Shown: piece after piece, positions 26,208-35,226 of the stretch | Numbering within the stretch: the first letter of the stretch is position 1 | Layout: each line of letters starts with the position of its first letter | From: Gemmatimonadota bacterium | Lineage (GTDB): Bacteria; Gemmatimonadota; Gemmatimonadetes; Gemmatimonadales; Gemmatimonadaceae | DNA: 53,023 nucleotides | NCBI GenBank assembly: GCA_016874035.1 | Contig: VGVM01000012.1 | Coordinates: forward strand, 1-53,023 | Direction: 5' to 3' | The notes under the pieces: generated by a model | What the model saw: the letters and a program-made list of their open reading frames with translations, nothing else | Told to the model about the DNA's origin: nothing | The model's database searches: none | Made by a program: the position numbers and the translations under genes

Positions 26208-27974
26208 GTGCTGCGGCAGCTCCGCATTCGCAACGTTGCGATCATCGAGTTCGTTGACATCCCGCTGACGGCGGGACTCAACGTGCTCAGCGGCGAGACC
26301 GGCGCCGGCAAGTCCATCATCGTCGGCGCGCTGGGCCTGCTCATGGGCGGGCGCGCGTCCGCCGACGATGTCCGCACCGGTGCCGACCGCGCCACGATCG
26401 AGGGCGAGTTTGATCTCGAGGTCGGACACGCCCTGCTGGGCCTGCTCGACGCCCATGGCATCGAGGCGAACGATGGCGTGATCGCCGTCAAGCGCGAGGT
26501 CACGTCCGCCGGTCGCACGCGCGCGTGGGTCAACGGTACGCCGGTCACGGCCGGCGTGCTGGGCGACGTGGGGCGGATGCTCGTCACGATCCACGGGCAG
26601 AACGATGCGCACGCGCTCCTGGACGAAGCGTCGCAGCGCCGCATGGTGGATCGCTTCGGCGGCTGCGAGACCGCGGCGCGTGAGGTCGAAGTGCTGTGGG
26701 AGGCGCGCGCCGCGGCGCGGGCTGCCGTCACGGCGCTGGTCACGCGGCGCGACGAAGCGGCGAAACGGGCGGACTATCTTCGCCACGTCGCGGAGGAAAT
26801 CGAGTCGGCGCAGCTGCGTGAGGGCGAGGATGCCGAGCTGGCCAGCGAGTCCGCCCGGCTGACGCATGCGGAGGATCTTACAGCGCTCGCGTCCGAGTTG
26901 CGCCAGGTGCTCGACGAAGGCGACGATGCCGTGGTCGCGCGCCTCGGCCACTTGCAACGAACCTTGGCCGGCATCCAGAAGGTCGATCCCGGTGCGGAGC
27001 GCCTGCAGCAGCTCTACGATGCCGCCTTTTACGCCGCCGAAGAGCTCGCGCGTGAATCGAGCGCGTACGCCGAGAGCCTCGAGCACGATCCCGATCGCCT
27101 TGCCGATGTCGAGCGTCGTCGCGACCAGATCTTTCGCTTGCTCCGGAAGCACGGCGGTTCTGTGGCCTCGGCGCTCGCGGCCGGCACCGAAGCCCGGCAA
27201 TCGCTCGACCTGCTCGACACGAGCGCCGGTGACCTCGCCGCGTTGCAGGCGGCGGCGAAGCGGGCGGACGCGGACTTTGTCGCGGCGGCGGACCGACTCT
27301 CCGTCGCGCGGCGGGCAGCGGCCTCGCGGCTCGGAACTGCGGTGGAGCGCGTGTTGCCGCGCCTGGGGATGCAGGGCGGGCGGTTCTCCGTGGTGCTGCG
27401 TCCGCTCGAGGCGCCGGGTCCCAGTGGGAACGAAGCCATCGAATACCGCGTGGCGCTCAATGTCGGGCACGACGACCGGCCGCTCGCGCGCGTGGCGTCA
27501 GGCGGGGAACTCGCCCGCGTCATGCTCGCGCTGCAGACGATTCTCGCGGGCCTCGCCGAGGTGCCGACGGTGATCTTCGATGAAGTGGATTCGGGGATTG
27601 GCGGAGCCGTCGGGCTCCTGGTTGCCGATGCCATGCGCGAGGTTGCAGGCCGCCATCAGGTGTTTGCCATCACGCACCTCGCCCAGATCGCGTCACGCGC
27701 CCACAATCACGTCATGGTGCGCAAGGCGGCGCGCGGTGGCGTCACATCGGCCGACATCGCAGCGCTCGCTGGCGCCGATCGCGAGGCGGAACTTGCCCGC
27801 ATGCTCGGCGGCGCGGGGGAAAGCGAAGTCGGGCGCGCGCACGCCCGCGAGCTGCTGGGCGCCGTCAGCGCGGGGCGACCGGCGCCGGCGCCGCCGCAGC
27901 GCGCCGCCGCCAGTACCAGTGCAACGCCACGGCGTCGAACGCCTCCTTCTCGAGATAGCCGCCGGCGCCCGTGA
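26208..27974 (+). CDS. recN: DNA repair protein RecN (SMC-like)
   Basis: A 588-residue SMC-family ATPase acting in double-strand-break repair. Walker A SGETGAGKSIIVG is near residue 30. The two arms form coiled coils around the middle, and the signature ASGGELARVMLALQTI and Walker B TVIFDEVDSGIGG lie near 430-460. It starts at GTG 26208. The conserved core ends about residue 555; the last 35 residues are Pro/Ala/Arg-rich and read through the 3' end of the convergent outer-membrane gene (110-base overlap), so this tail is probably non-conserved. Confidence 0.93.
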   Translation: MLRQLRIRNVAIIEFVDIPLTAGLNVLSGETGAGKSIIVGALGLLMGGRASADDVRTGADRATIEGEFDLEVGHALLGLLDAHGIEANDGVIAVKREVTSAGRTRAWVNGTPVTAGVLGDVGRMLVTIHGQNDAHALLDEASQRRMVDRFGGCETAAREVEVLWEARAAARAAVTALVTRRDEAAKRADYLRHVAEEIESAQLREGEDAELASESARLTHAEDLTALASELRQVLDEGDDAVVARLGHLQRTLAGIQKVDPGAERLQQLYDAAFYAAEELARESSAYAESLEHDPDRLADVERRRDQIFRLLRKHGGSVASALAAGTEARQSLDLLDTSAGDLAALQAAAKRADADFVAAADRLSVARRAAASRLGTAVERVLPRLGMQGGRFSVVLRPLEAPGPSGNEAIEYRVALNVGHDDRPLARVASGGELARVMLALQTILAGLAEVPTVIFDEVDSGIGGAVGLLVADAMREVAGRHQVFAITHLAQIASRAHNHVMVRKAARGGVTSADIAALAGADREAELARMLGGAGESEVGRAHARELLGAVSAGRPAPAPPQRAAASTSATPRRRTPPSRDSRRRP

Positions 27975-29562
27975 TGCTCTGCGAGTGCGTGGCCGTGATC
28001 TCGACCGGCCAGCGACTCGTCCCGCGCTCGTGCGCGGCGAGTGCCGAGTAGCTGAGGGTCGCGCCAAGACGATGGTCCGTGCCGCCCGGCGAAAGCGGGC
28101 GCGGAGCATGGACCGGCCTCACGCCCGCGTCCAGGTTCGTGGCGGATCGGTGCTGGAGCGCATAGTCGGCGCCGACCGTGATCGCCTCGGAGAGTCGCCA
28201 GTACGGCGCGAGGCGCGCGGCGACTTGGCGGCCCCAGCGAACGTCGGCCAGCACTTCCTGGCCGAGCCCGGGAAAGCCCCCGACTTCCGACTCGGGCTCG
28301 CGATAGCGGACCCGTTCGGTCCTCGGCAACGAAAGCCCGAGCCCGACGGTCGCGCCAAACCGGTCGCGCCATAGAAAATCCGTCTGGCCGGCGACGGTAA
28401 CCGCCGACGTCTCGTTCCCTCGCGGCGTGGTTTCGGTCAGGTCGGCGGCGGTGGCCGGGGACCCGGCGAACGTGACAGCGCCGCGAACCACCGCGCGCCA
28501 CGAAACAGGGCCGCGCCAATCGAAGGTCCCGCTGCCGGCGGACCAGGTTGCGCCCAGGACGGCGAGCGATCGGCCGCGTTGGACGACATCGCCCAGTCCG
28601 AGCGACCGGATGCCGTACGCCGAGTCGGTGAGCACCCGCTGGAGCTCAGCGGCCGTGAGAGGCGCGGGCGCGCCGGTTGGGCCGGCAGCGCTGACCGACG
28701 CGGCGCCGAATGTCGTGAGTTGCGCCTTGAGCGCGGCGATACGGGCCAGGACCGCGGAGTGCGCCGCGCTCCCCACCAGTGGCACGAACGGCGCGGGCGC
28801 GGTGGTCGCGCTTCCGTAAAGCGCACCGAGGGCCGTCGCGAGCGCGCTCGCCTGCGCAGCGGTGGCTTGGGCGAGCGCGGGCGCGGCCGTGATCGAGCCA
28901 CACCCGACCGTCGCCGGCTGCGCGGTGCAGGTCGCGATCCGGCCCGTCAGGCTGGCGCTCGAAGCCGTCAATTGAGCGACCAGCGCAGCGTTGGACGCCG
29001 CGACTTGCGTCGACCCGAGCGCTGGACTGAGCCCGACATTCGCCGCTCGCGCGACTGCGCCGATCAGCGCGTCCACGCGCGTCGCGGCCGTCGCGTACTC
29101 GACACGGGCGTCAATGGTCAGGCGGCTCGTCACGCCATAGGCCACGGTCAGCGGAATGACCTCGCGATTTCGGCGCATGATGGTGCGAAGATCGCCGAGC
29201 GTAGCGCGGAACCCCGGGTCGCCGGCGGCGTTGCGCGCCGCGAGTTCAATCGGGCCGAGCGATGCGAGCTGCGCGGCGCCAAGCGAGTCGAACGAGAACC
29301 TGCGCCCGAGCGGTTGCAGGCCGTTTCGGGTGTAGGCCTCGGGCGCGCGCGTCCACTCACCACCGATGCCGGTGCGGAGCGTGCCTTGCGGCAGGGTCCT
29401 GATCTCGACCGGTTGCTGCGCCTCGACCCGCGTTGCTGACGCGAACACGGCCGCAACAGCCAATGCGAAGCTGGCCGCGCCGGTTGCCGCGCCGGTTGCC
29501 GCGACAGGTGCCGCGAAGGCGACGGCGAGATTGACCACGGGCAACGCGCGGCGACGGGGCAT
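27865..29562 (-). CDS. Secreted, probably outer-membrane beta-barrel protein of unknown function
   Basis: A 565-residue protein. MPRRRALPVV begins a long signal peptide ending near TRVEA-QQPVE. The mature part opens with RTLPQGTLRTGIGGEW. It contains a central Ala-rich helical insertion (about 200-300) with two cysteines. It continues with alternating hydrophobic strands rich in aromatic ends (FLWRDRFGATVGLGLSL, RLAPYWRLSEAITVGADYALQHRS) and ends HWYWRRRAAAAPAPVAPR. This resembles a transporter-type barrel, but I do not recognise the family. ATG 29562 is chosen for the signal peptide; the frame extends to 29718 without homologous-looking residues. It is divergent from the next gene. Confidence 0.65.
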   Translation of the reverse strand: MPRRRALPVVNLAVAFAAPVAATGAATGAASFALAVAAVFASATRVEAQQPVEIRTLPQGTLRTGIGGEWTRAPEAYTRNGLQPLGRRFSFDSLGAAQLASLGPIELAARNAAGDPGFRATLGDLRTIMRRNREVIPLTVAYGVTSRLTIDARVEYATAATRVDALIGAVARAANVGLSPALGSTQVAASNAALVAQLTASSASLTGRIATCTAQPATVGCGSITAAPALAQATAAQASALATALGALYGSATTAPAPFVPLVGSAAHSAVLARIAALKAQLTTFGAASVSAAGPTGAPAPLTAAELQRVLTDSAYGIRSLGLGDVVQRGRSLAVLGATWSAGSGTFDWRGPVSWRAVVRGAVTFAGSPATAADLTETTPRGNETSAVTVAGQTDFLWRDRFGATVGLGLSLPRTERVRYREPESEVGGFPGLGQEVLADVRWGRQVAARLAPYWRLSEAITVGADYALQHRSATNLDAGVRPVHAPRPLSPGGTDHRLGATLSYSALAAHERGTSRWPVEITATHSQSITGAGGYLEKEAFDAVALHWYWRRRAAAAPAPVAPR

Positions 29563-29659
29563 CCAAGGAGCGGTTCGAAGACGGAAGTGCAGGGGCGTCG
29601 CCCGGTTCGTGCGGCTACGTTTCGTACCCGCGCCAAGATAACCGAGGTCCGCGTCCCGA

Positions 29660-31456
29660 ATGCAGCAGCCGTTGCAGCAGCCGCCTCTCGGCGGTGTCCC
29701 ATGGCAAATCACCGGCAATCACTGGCTCGCCGTGCCCTGTGTGCACCCGGCGGACGGTGCGATTCACTCCGTCAGCATCCTGCATCGCGGCGCGCGCGCG
29801 GCGTTGGACTTCGCCGGGAGCGAGGGGTTCCTCGACGCCAGGGGCCCCGCGCTGCTTCGGCCGTTCGTGCGCATCAATGGCGTCGAGGTGCTCGGAGCGG
29901 CCAATGCGATGGCTTGGGAGCGGACGTTCCAGTGGATCCCCAGCTTCACGAGTTCGTCCGGTGACGCGGTGGTTCGCGGCACACTGTTCGCGCCGTTTGG
30001 ACGCGACTCGGACATGTCGGGCGCCGTGTACGTGCTGTCGGTCGAGAATCGGGGACCGACGCCTTTGGCGGCGGCGCTCGGCGTTGAGGGACGAATCGCG
30101 CACGCGCAGCTGCGCGTACAGTCGGCGCGGGCGATGCCGTCGCCGTGGCGGGCGACAAGCGCGGCGGATGCGATCATCGTGCTGGACGGCGCCGACGTGC
30201 CGGGGCTTGCCGCGCTGGCGATCGCCGGCGAACCGGGGGCGCACGGCGCGACGCGCGACGCCGGCGGGTACGGGATCGAGCGCGAACTGACGATCGCGGC
30301 CGGTGCGCGCGTGGATGTGGCGTTCTACCTCGCCGCCGGACCCGAACGCGATGGCGCGGTCGCGACCGCCGACACGATGCGCCGCCGCGGCTGGAAGGCG
30401 CTGCTCACGTCAACCCGCGACGCGCTCCGAGCGCTCGAACAGGCGTCCGGCGTGGACGCGCTCGACGGCCTGATCAACCGCCACCTGCTGTACGCGTACT
30501 TCCTCGGTGTCGCGCGTGCCCTCGATGACGCCCAGTTCTATCTCGTCCGCAGTCGCGCGCCATGGGCATCGCGTGGCACGACGATCCGGGATTGGGAAGC
30601 ACTGATGTGGACCATCCCAGCCGTCCAGCTCGCCGATCCGCCGCTGGCCCGGGAACTCATCCTGCGGATGTGCGAAGTGCACGGGTACGCGCCGGGCGCC
30701 GGCGTGAACTATTTCGACGGGACGCTGTTCGCGCCGGGATTCACCATCGAAGGCGCCGCCGCCTACGCGATCGCCGCCGAGCGCTATGTGCGGGAGTCGG
30801 AAGACGACCGTATCGTCGAGGAACCAATCCTGGCCGACACGCTCTACCTCGCGTCGGACGACCTCGCGGCGCGGCGCGACGCGACCTTGCCCTTGTATAT
30901 GTCGGACGTGGACCTCGATGGCGAAGCCGCCCGGGGATTCTCGTTGCACGCCAACGCGGCCGCCGCGTTCGCGCTCGAATGCCTCGGCCACCTGCTTGAC
31001 GAGGAGGACGCGAAGCAGCTCGAGGATCCCGATGCCGTGCGTGCCGCGATGCGGCGCCAGTTCGCCACCGGGGATCGGAGCAAGGCCGTGTTTGCATCGC
31101 ATGCCGACTCGGCCGGCAACCCGATCGACTCCGCCGACAGCGCTCCCATGCTGTGGCTGCCGCTGCTCGAGGCGGTCGAGCGCGGCGATGCGACGTTCAA
31201 GCGCACGGCCAAGGCAATCCCGGGCGAAACGCCGCGGCTCGAACACCGCATTGCCCGGCTACTCGGGCCCGACGCCGGCGCTGCGCTCGATTGGCTTCGG
31301 CGCGCGCCGCTCGACCGCGGGTTTGCGGCGGAGTTTGTGGACGACGCGGGGAACGCGACCGCCGGGGGCGGCGATGCCGCGCTCAGCGGTCTCCTCGCCG
31401 CCGTGACCTGGCTCGCCGTCCACACACACGGGGTCCGGCCCGCGTCACCCCGCTAG
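29660..31456 (+). CDS. Six-hairpin-glycosidase-like protein, substrate unknown
   Basis: A 598-residue cytoplasmic-looking protein without a signal peptide. Residues about 10-250 look like an all-beta sandwich. From about 270 a helical repeat region follows: SRGTTIRDWEALMWTIPAVQL, ARELILRMCEVHGYAPG, NYFDGTLFAPGFTIEGAAAYAIAAE. This order matches (alpha/alpha)6-barrel carbohydrate enzymes such as glycogen-debranching or glucoamylase-like proteins. Catalytic acids cannot be assigned with confidence. A GAGG lies about ten bases before ATG 29660. The 97-base gap to the divergent outer-membrane gene may hold both promoters. The next genes are tRNAs. Confidence 0.5.
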   Translation: MQQPLQQPPLGGVPWQITGNHWLAVPCVHPADGAIHSVSILHRGARAALDFAGSEGFLDARGPALLRPFVRINGVEVLGAANAMAWERTFQWIPSFTSSSGDAVVRGTLFAPFGRDSDMSGAVYVLSVENRGPTPLAAALGVEGRIAHAQLRVQSARAMPSPWRATSAADAIIVLDGADVPGLAALAIAGEPGAHGATRDAGGYGIERELTIAAGARVDVAFYLAAGPERDGAVATADTMRRRGWKALLTSTRDALRALEQASGVDALDGLINRHLLYAYFLGVARALDDAQFYLVRSRAPWASRGTTIRDWEALMWTIPAVQLADPPLARELILRMCEVHGYAPGAGVNYFDGTLFAPGFTIEGAAAYAIAAERYVRESEDDRIVEEPILADTLYLASDDLAARRDATLPLYMSDVDLDGEAARGFSLHANAAAAFALECLGHLLDEEDAKQLEDPDAVRAAMRRQFATGDRSKAVFASHADSAGNPIDSADSAPMLWLPLLEAVERGDATFKRTAKAIPGETPRLEHRIARLLGPDAGAALDWLRRAPLDRGFAAEFVDDAGNATAGGGDAALSGLLAAVTWLAVHTHGVRPASPR

Positions 31457-31556
31457 GCGTTCGACCCCGGAATCCGCCGCGGCAACGCTTCACCGCCAGG
31501 CCCTTCGCGCGCACTCTGTGGCGCACGTTCACGACTGCCCCTAACTTGCCGGTGTT

Positions 31557-31629
31557 GCGGGAATAGCTCAGTTGGTAGAGCACAACCTTGCCAAGGTTGG
31601 GGTCGCGGGTTCGAGTCCCGTTTCCCGCT
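31557..31629 (+). tRNA. tRNA-Gly (anticodon GCC)
   Basis: A 73-base cloverleaf. The acceptor stem is GCGGGAA (31557-31563) with TTCCCGC (31622-31628) and U discriminator. A D-arm AGCTCAGTTGGTAGAGC, anticodon stem CAACC/GGTTG with loop TTGCCAA, and T-arm with GTTCGAGTC are present. Anticodon GCC reads glycine GGC and GGU. CCA is not encoded. It lies 52 bases upstream of tRNA-Leu. Confidence 0.97.
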
Positions 31630-31681
31630 TTCTTATGCTGTTATGACCGTCTGCCAGCGCTGAGGCGCCGGGCATCCGAGC

Positions 31682-31766
31682 GCCGGGGTGGCGAAACTGG
31701 TTAGACGCGAGGGACTTAAAATCCCTTGGGCGAAAGCCCATCTGGGTTCGACTCCCAGCCCCGGCA
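31682..31766 (+). tRNA. tRNA-Leu (anticodon UAA)
   Basis: An 85-base class II tRNA. The acceptor GCCGGGG (31682-31688) pairs with CCCCGGC (31759-31765), with A discriminator. The anticodon loop CTTAAAA carries UAA. A long variable arm TGGGCGAAAGCCCA and T-loop GTTCGACTC follow. CCA is not encoded. Only 16 bases separate its 3' end from the ATG of the dapE-like gene, so tRNA processing would create the 5' end of that mRNA if they are co-transcribed. Confidence 0.97.
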
Positions 31767-31782
31767 TGTCCCTGTCCATCCA

Positions 31783-32778
31783 ATGACTGACCCGCTCGCA
31801 CTGGCCGCTGAACTTGTCGCAATCCCGTCCGTCACCAAGGATGAAGGGAAAGCGGTCGAGTTTGTCGCACGCTGGCTCGTCGCGCGCGGATGGAACGTCC
31901 AGCTCCAGGAAGTGACGCCGGGCCGCTCGAACGTCTGGGCGTCGCGGAAGGGCGGCGGCGTTACGCTCAGCACGCACCTCGACACCGTGCCGCCATTCGT
32001 GCCCCCACGCTCGGAGGGCGGGCGGTTGTATGGACGCGGTGCCTGCGACGCGAAGGGCATCGCGGCCGCGATGATGGCCGCCGCCGATCGCCTCGTCGCC
32101 GAAGGTGAGGAACGGGTGGACCTGCTCTTCGTCGTCGGCGAGGAGCGCGGCTCGGACGGCGCGCGTCTGGCGAACCAGCTGCCGGCAACCAGTCGCTTCC
32201 TGATCAACGGTGAACCGACGGAGAGCCACCTCGCCGCCGGCACCAAGGGCGCATTGCGCGTCACCCTCATCACGAAGGGGCGCGAGGCGCATTCGGCCTA
32301 TGCGGAACTGGGCCAGTCGGCCATCACGCCGATGTTGCGCCTGCTGCTGGATATCGGCGCGCTCGAGCTCCCGGTGGACGACCTCCTCGGTCCCTCGACG
32401 GTGAATGTGGGCACGATCCGCGGCGGCAGCGAAGCGAACATTGTCCCGGGCGAGTGCACGGCCGAACTCATGCTGCGCGTCGTCGGCGATGTCGCCGAGC
32501 TCAAGGCGAACGTCGAGCGCTGGGTCGCCGGGCGCGCCGAGATTCGCTACCCGTCGTTCACGCCGCCACAGCGACTGGGCGCGGTCGCGGGTTACACGCC
32601 GCGCCCGTTCGCGTACACCACCGATGCGCCGCTGCTCACGAACTGGGGTACGCCGTACCTGTTCGGGCCGGGGTCGATCACCGTTGCGCACACACCCGAT
32701 GAGTTCATCGATGTGGCCGAGCTGCGCGGTGCCGTTGATCACTACATGCGCCTCGTGCGCACCCTCCTCGGCTCCTGA
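31783..32778 (+). CDS. dapE: M20-family deacylase, probable succinyl-diaminopimelate desuccinylase
   Basis: A 331-residue zinc peptidase-fold amidohydrolase. Metal and catalytic positions: His-Asp in LSTHLDTVPP, Asp in GRGACDAKGIAAAMM, Glu-Glu in VGEERGSDG, Glu in NGEPTES and the C-terminal His in AHTPDEFI. The lid/dimerisation segment is GREAHSAY. M20 enzymes include ArgE, DapE and LysK. The downstream asd-lysC-dapB-dapA-dapD operon, with a succinyltransferase, argues for DapE (release of succinate from N-succinyl-LL-DAP). No Shine-Dalgarno precedes ATG 31783; the tRNA-Leu 3' end is 16 bases away. Confidence 0.78.
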   Translation: MTDPLALAAELVAIPSVTKDEGKAVEFVARWLVARGWNVQLQEVTPGRSNVWASRKGGGVTLSTHLDTVPPFVPPRSEGGRLYGRGACDAKGIAAAMMAAADRLVAEGEERVDLLFVVGEERGSDGARLANQLPATSRFLINGEPTESHLAAGTKGALRVTLITKGREAHSAYAELGQSAITPMLRLLLDIGALELPVDDLLGPSTVNVGTIRGGSEANIVPGECTAELMLRVVGDVAELKANVERWVAGRAEIRYPSFTPPQRLGAVAGYTPRPFAYTTDAPLLTNWGTPYLFGPGSITVAHTPDEFIDVAELRGAVDHYMRLVRTLLGS

Positions 32779-32780
32779 TC

Positions 32781-33848
32781 GTGACTGACACGCGAATTCC
32801 CGTCGCCATCCTCGGCGCGACCGGTGCGGTCGGGCAGACGTTCATCCGGTGCCTGCGCGCGCACCCGTGGTTCCGCATTGCGGAACTGGGGGCGAGCGAA
32901 CGGTCGGTCGGCAAGCGGTATGCGGAGGCGGCGCATTGGCTCGAGGGTGACCTCGATCCCGATGTCGCCGCGATCGTCGTGGCGCCCTGCGATCCGACGC
33001 GCGTGACGTCGCCCGTGATCTTCTGTGGCCTGGACGCCGCCACGGCGAGCGAGGTCGAGCCCGCCTTCGCGCGCGCCGGGCGCTTCGTCTTCAGTAACGC
33101 CAAGACCTTTCGCATGGACGCCGATGTCCCGCTGATGATCCCCGAGGTCAACGCGGACCACATGGCGCTGATCGCCCGGCAGCGGCGCGAACGGGGGTGG
33201 AGCGGCGCGATCGTGACCAACGCCAACTGTTCGAGCACAACGGCAGCCGTCGCGATGGCGCCGCTGCACGAGCGCTTCGGTATCAAGACGGCCTTCGCGG
33301 CGACGCTCCAGGCGGTTTCGGGCGCCGGGTACCCGGGTGTGGCGTCGCTCGACATCCTCGGCAACATCATCCCGTACATCGGTGAGGAAGAACCCAAGAT
33401 CGAGCGCGAGATCCAGAAGATGCTCGGCAAGGTTTCCGGGGAGGCCATCGCGCCGGCCGCGTTCGTGGTGAGTGCACACGCGAACCGTGTGCCGGTCGAG
33501 CACGGCCACACCGTGTGCCTGTCGCTCGGATTCGAGGACGCCCCGACACCCGAGCAGGCCATCAAGGTGTTGGCGGAATGGCGCGGCGCGCCCGCGGTCC
33601 GCGGCCTTCCGTTCGCGCCGGAGCCGCCCATCCGGGTGCGATCGGAGCCGGATCGCCCCCAGCCGCGCCGCGATGTAATGGAAGGGCGCGGCATGACTAC
33701 GGTCGTCGGGCGCGTGCGCGCGGACACGGTGCTCGACCTCCGGCTTGTCGCCATGTCGCACAACACGATCCGGGGCGCTGCGGGCGGTTCGATCCTCAAT
33801 GCCGAGCTGATGGTTTCGACCGGCGAGATTCCGCGGCGCCCGTCATGA
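32781..33848 (+). CDS. asd: Aspartate-semialdehyde dehydrogenase (archaeal/fungal-type)
   Basis: A 355-residue NADP-dependent enzyme converting aspartyl-4-phosphate to the semialdehyde. N-terminal Rossmann motif is ILGATGAVGQTF. The nucleophilic cysteine lies in VTNANCSSTTAA, and SGAGYPG and HGHTVCLS follow. The NCSSTT and GAGYPG signatures and the length are those of the archaeal/yeast-type branch rather than the E. coli-type one. It starts at GTG 32781, two bases after dapE. Confidence 0.93.
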   Translation: MTDTRIPVAILGATGAVGQTFIRCLRAHPWFRIAELGASERSVGKRYAEAAHWLEGDLDPDVAAIVVAPCDPTRVTSPVIFCGLDAATASEVEPAFARAGRFVFSNAKTFRMDADVPLMIPEVNADHMALIARQRRERGWSGAIVTNANCSSTTAAVAMAPLHERFGIKTAFAATLQAVSGAGYPGVASLDILGNIIPYIGEEEPKIEREIQKMLGKVSGEAIAPAAFVVSAHANRVPVEHGHTVCLSLGFEDAPTPEQAIKVLAEWRGAPAVRGLPFAPEPPIRVRSEPDRPQPRRDVMEGRGMTTVVGRVRADTVLDLRLVAMSHNTIRGAAGGSILNAELMVSTGEIPRRPS

Positions 33849-33867
33849 CCGGCGCCAGGCACATGCG

Positions 33868-35226
33868 ATGATCGTCGCCAAGTTTGGCGGCACGAGCGTT
33901 GGCGACGCCGCGGCGATCCGGCGCACGGCGGGGATCATTCGCGCGCGCCTCCCGCAGCAGCCGATCGTGGTTGTCTCGGCGCTCGCCGGCACGACGAACG
34001 CGTTGCTCGCGGCGGCCGAGCAGGCGTCGAGCGGAAACCTCGTGGCCGCGATCGCCGGTGTGCAGCAACTGCGCGAGCGGCACCTTGCCGCCGTGCAGGA
34101 ACTCGCTGGGTCGGGGCCGGAATCGCAGGAACTCGCGGCGACCGTCTCGGCCTTCCTCGACGAGCTCGCGCATCTTGTCGAAGCGCTCTCCGTCCTGGGG
34201 CATGCCACGCCGCGTTCGCTCGATGCGATCGCGTCGCTCGGCGAACAACTGTCCGCCCCGATCGTCACCGCCGCGTTCCGCCGCGAAGGCATTGACGCCG
34301 TGCTGGTGGATGCCCGGCGGGTCATGGTGACGGACGATGACCATGGCCGGGCCAAGCCGCTGCCCGAGCGGATCGCCGACGCCGCACGCGACCTCGTGGT
34401 GCCGTTGGTGCTCGCGAATCGCGTGCCCGTGCTTGGCGGATACATCGGGGCGACCGTGACCGGCGTGACCACCACGCTGGGACGCGGCGGTTCGGATTAC
34501 TCGGCGTCGCTGATCGGCGCGGGCGTCGAGGCGACCGCGATCGAGATCTGGACCGACGTGGACGGCATGCTCACCGCCGATCCGCGCGTGGTTCGCGGCG
34601 CCCGCCTCATTGACCATATCCGGTTCGACGAGGCCGCTGAGTTGGCCAGTTTCGGCGCGAAAGTCCTGCATCCGAACACGATTACGCCGGCCGTCGCGCG
34701 GGGCATTCCCGTGCTTGTGTTTAACTCCATGCGGTCGGAAGGCAGCGGCACGCGCATCACCGCCGACGCCCCGCGGGTGGCGGTTCGCGCGATCGCGGGG
34801 AAGGGCAATACCGTGATCGTGAAGGTGCGCTCGCCCCGCATGCTCGGCACGCCCGGGTTCCTGCAGCAGATCTTCGAGGTGTTTGCCCGGCACAAGACAT
34901 CCGTGGATGTCGTGACGACCTCGGAAGTGTCCGTCTCGCTGACGGTGGACGACGACCAATACCTCGAGGCCGTCGTCGCGGAACTGCGCCAATGCGGTGA
35001 CGTGGGCGTCGAACGCAGCCGTGGGATCCTCGCGGTCGTCGGCGCCAGCCTCGCGGCGAATCCCAGCGCGATGGCGACGGCGATCGCCGCCGTGGGTGAC
35101 GTGCACCTGCACATGGTGTCGCTGGATTCCACGGGGATCAACTTGACCATGGTCGTGGATGCCGATGCGGTGAAGCCGCTCATGCAGCGCTTGCACGATG
35201 CGTTCTTCCCGGAGGCGGCGGCATGA
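33868..35226 (+). CDS. lysC: Aspartokinase
   Basis: A 452-residue monofunctional aspartate kinase, the entry step to Lys, Met and Thr. The kinase domain (about 1-290) has VAKFGGTSVGD, GGYIGATVTGVTTTLGRGGSD and EIWTDVDGMLTADPR. Two C-terminal ACT domains (about 305-450; GNTVIVKVRSPRM, INLTMVVDADAV) predict allosteric feedback, lysine being the usual effector of this class. It overlaps dapB by four bases. Confidence 0.95.
   Translation: MIVAKFGGTSVGDAAAIRRTAGIIRARLPQQPIVVVSALAGTTNALLAAAEQASSGNLVAAIAGVQQLRERHLAAVQELAGSGPESQELAATVSAFLDELAHLVEALSVLGHATPRSLDAIASLGEQLSAPIVTAAFRREGIDAVLVDARRVMVTDDDHGRAKPLPERIADAARDLVVPLVLANRVPVLGGYIGATVTGVTTTLGRGGSDYSASLIGAGVEATAIEIWTDVDGMLTADPRVVRGARLIDHIRFDEAAELASFGAKVLHPNTITPAVARGIPVLVFNSMRSEGSGTRITADAPRVAVRAIAGKGNTVIVKVRSPRMLGTPGFLQQIFEVFARHKTSVDVVTTSEVSVSLTVDDDQYLEAVVAELRQCGDVGVERSRGILAVVGASLAANPSAMATAIAAVGDVHLHMVSLDSTGINLTMVVDADAVKPLMQRLHDAFFPEAAA

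Noticed and set aside
29466-29520. Duplicated GCCGGTTGCCGC motif near the outer-membrane gene start
   Set aside because: It encodes the alanine-rich signal peptide core; repetition is compositional.
31630-31681. Promoter between the two tRNA genes (TATGCT/TATGAC-like boxes)
   Set aside because: No matching -35 element at proper spacing; the two tRNAs are more simply co-transcribed.
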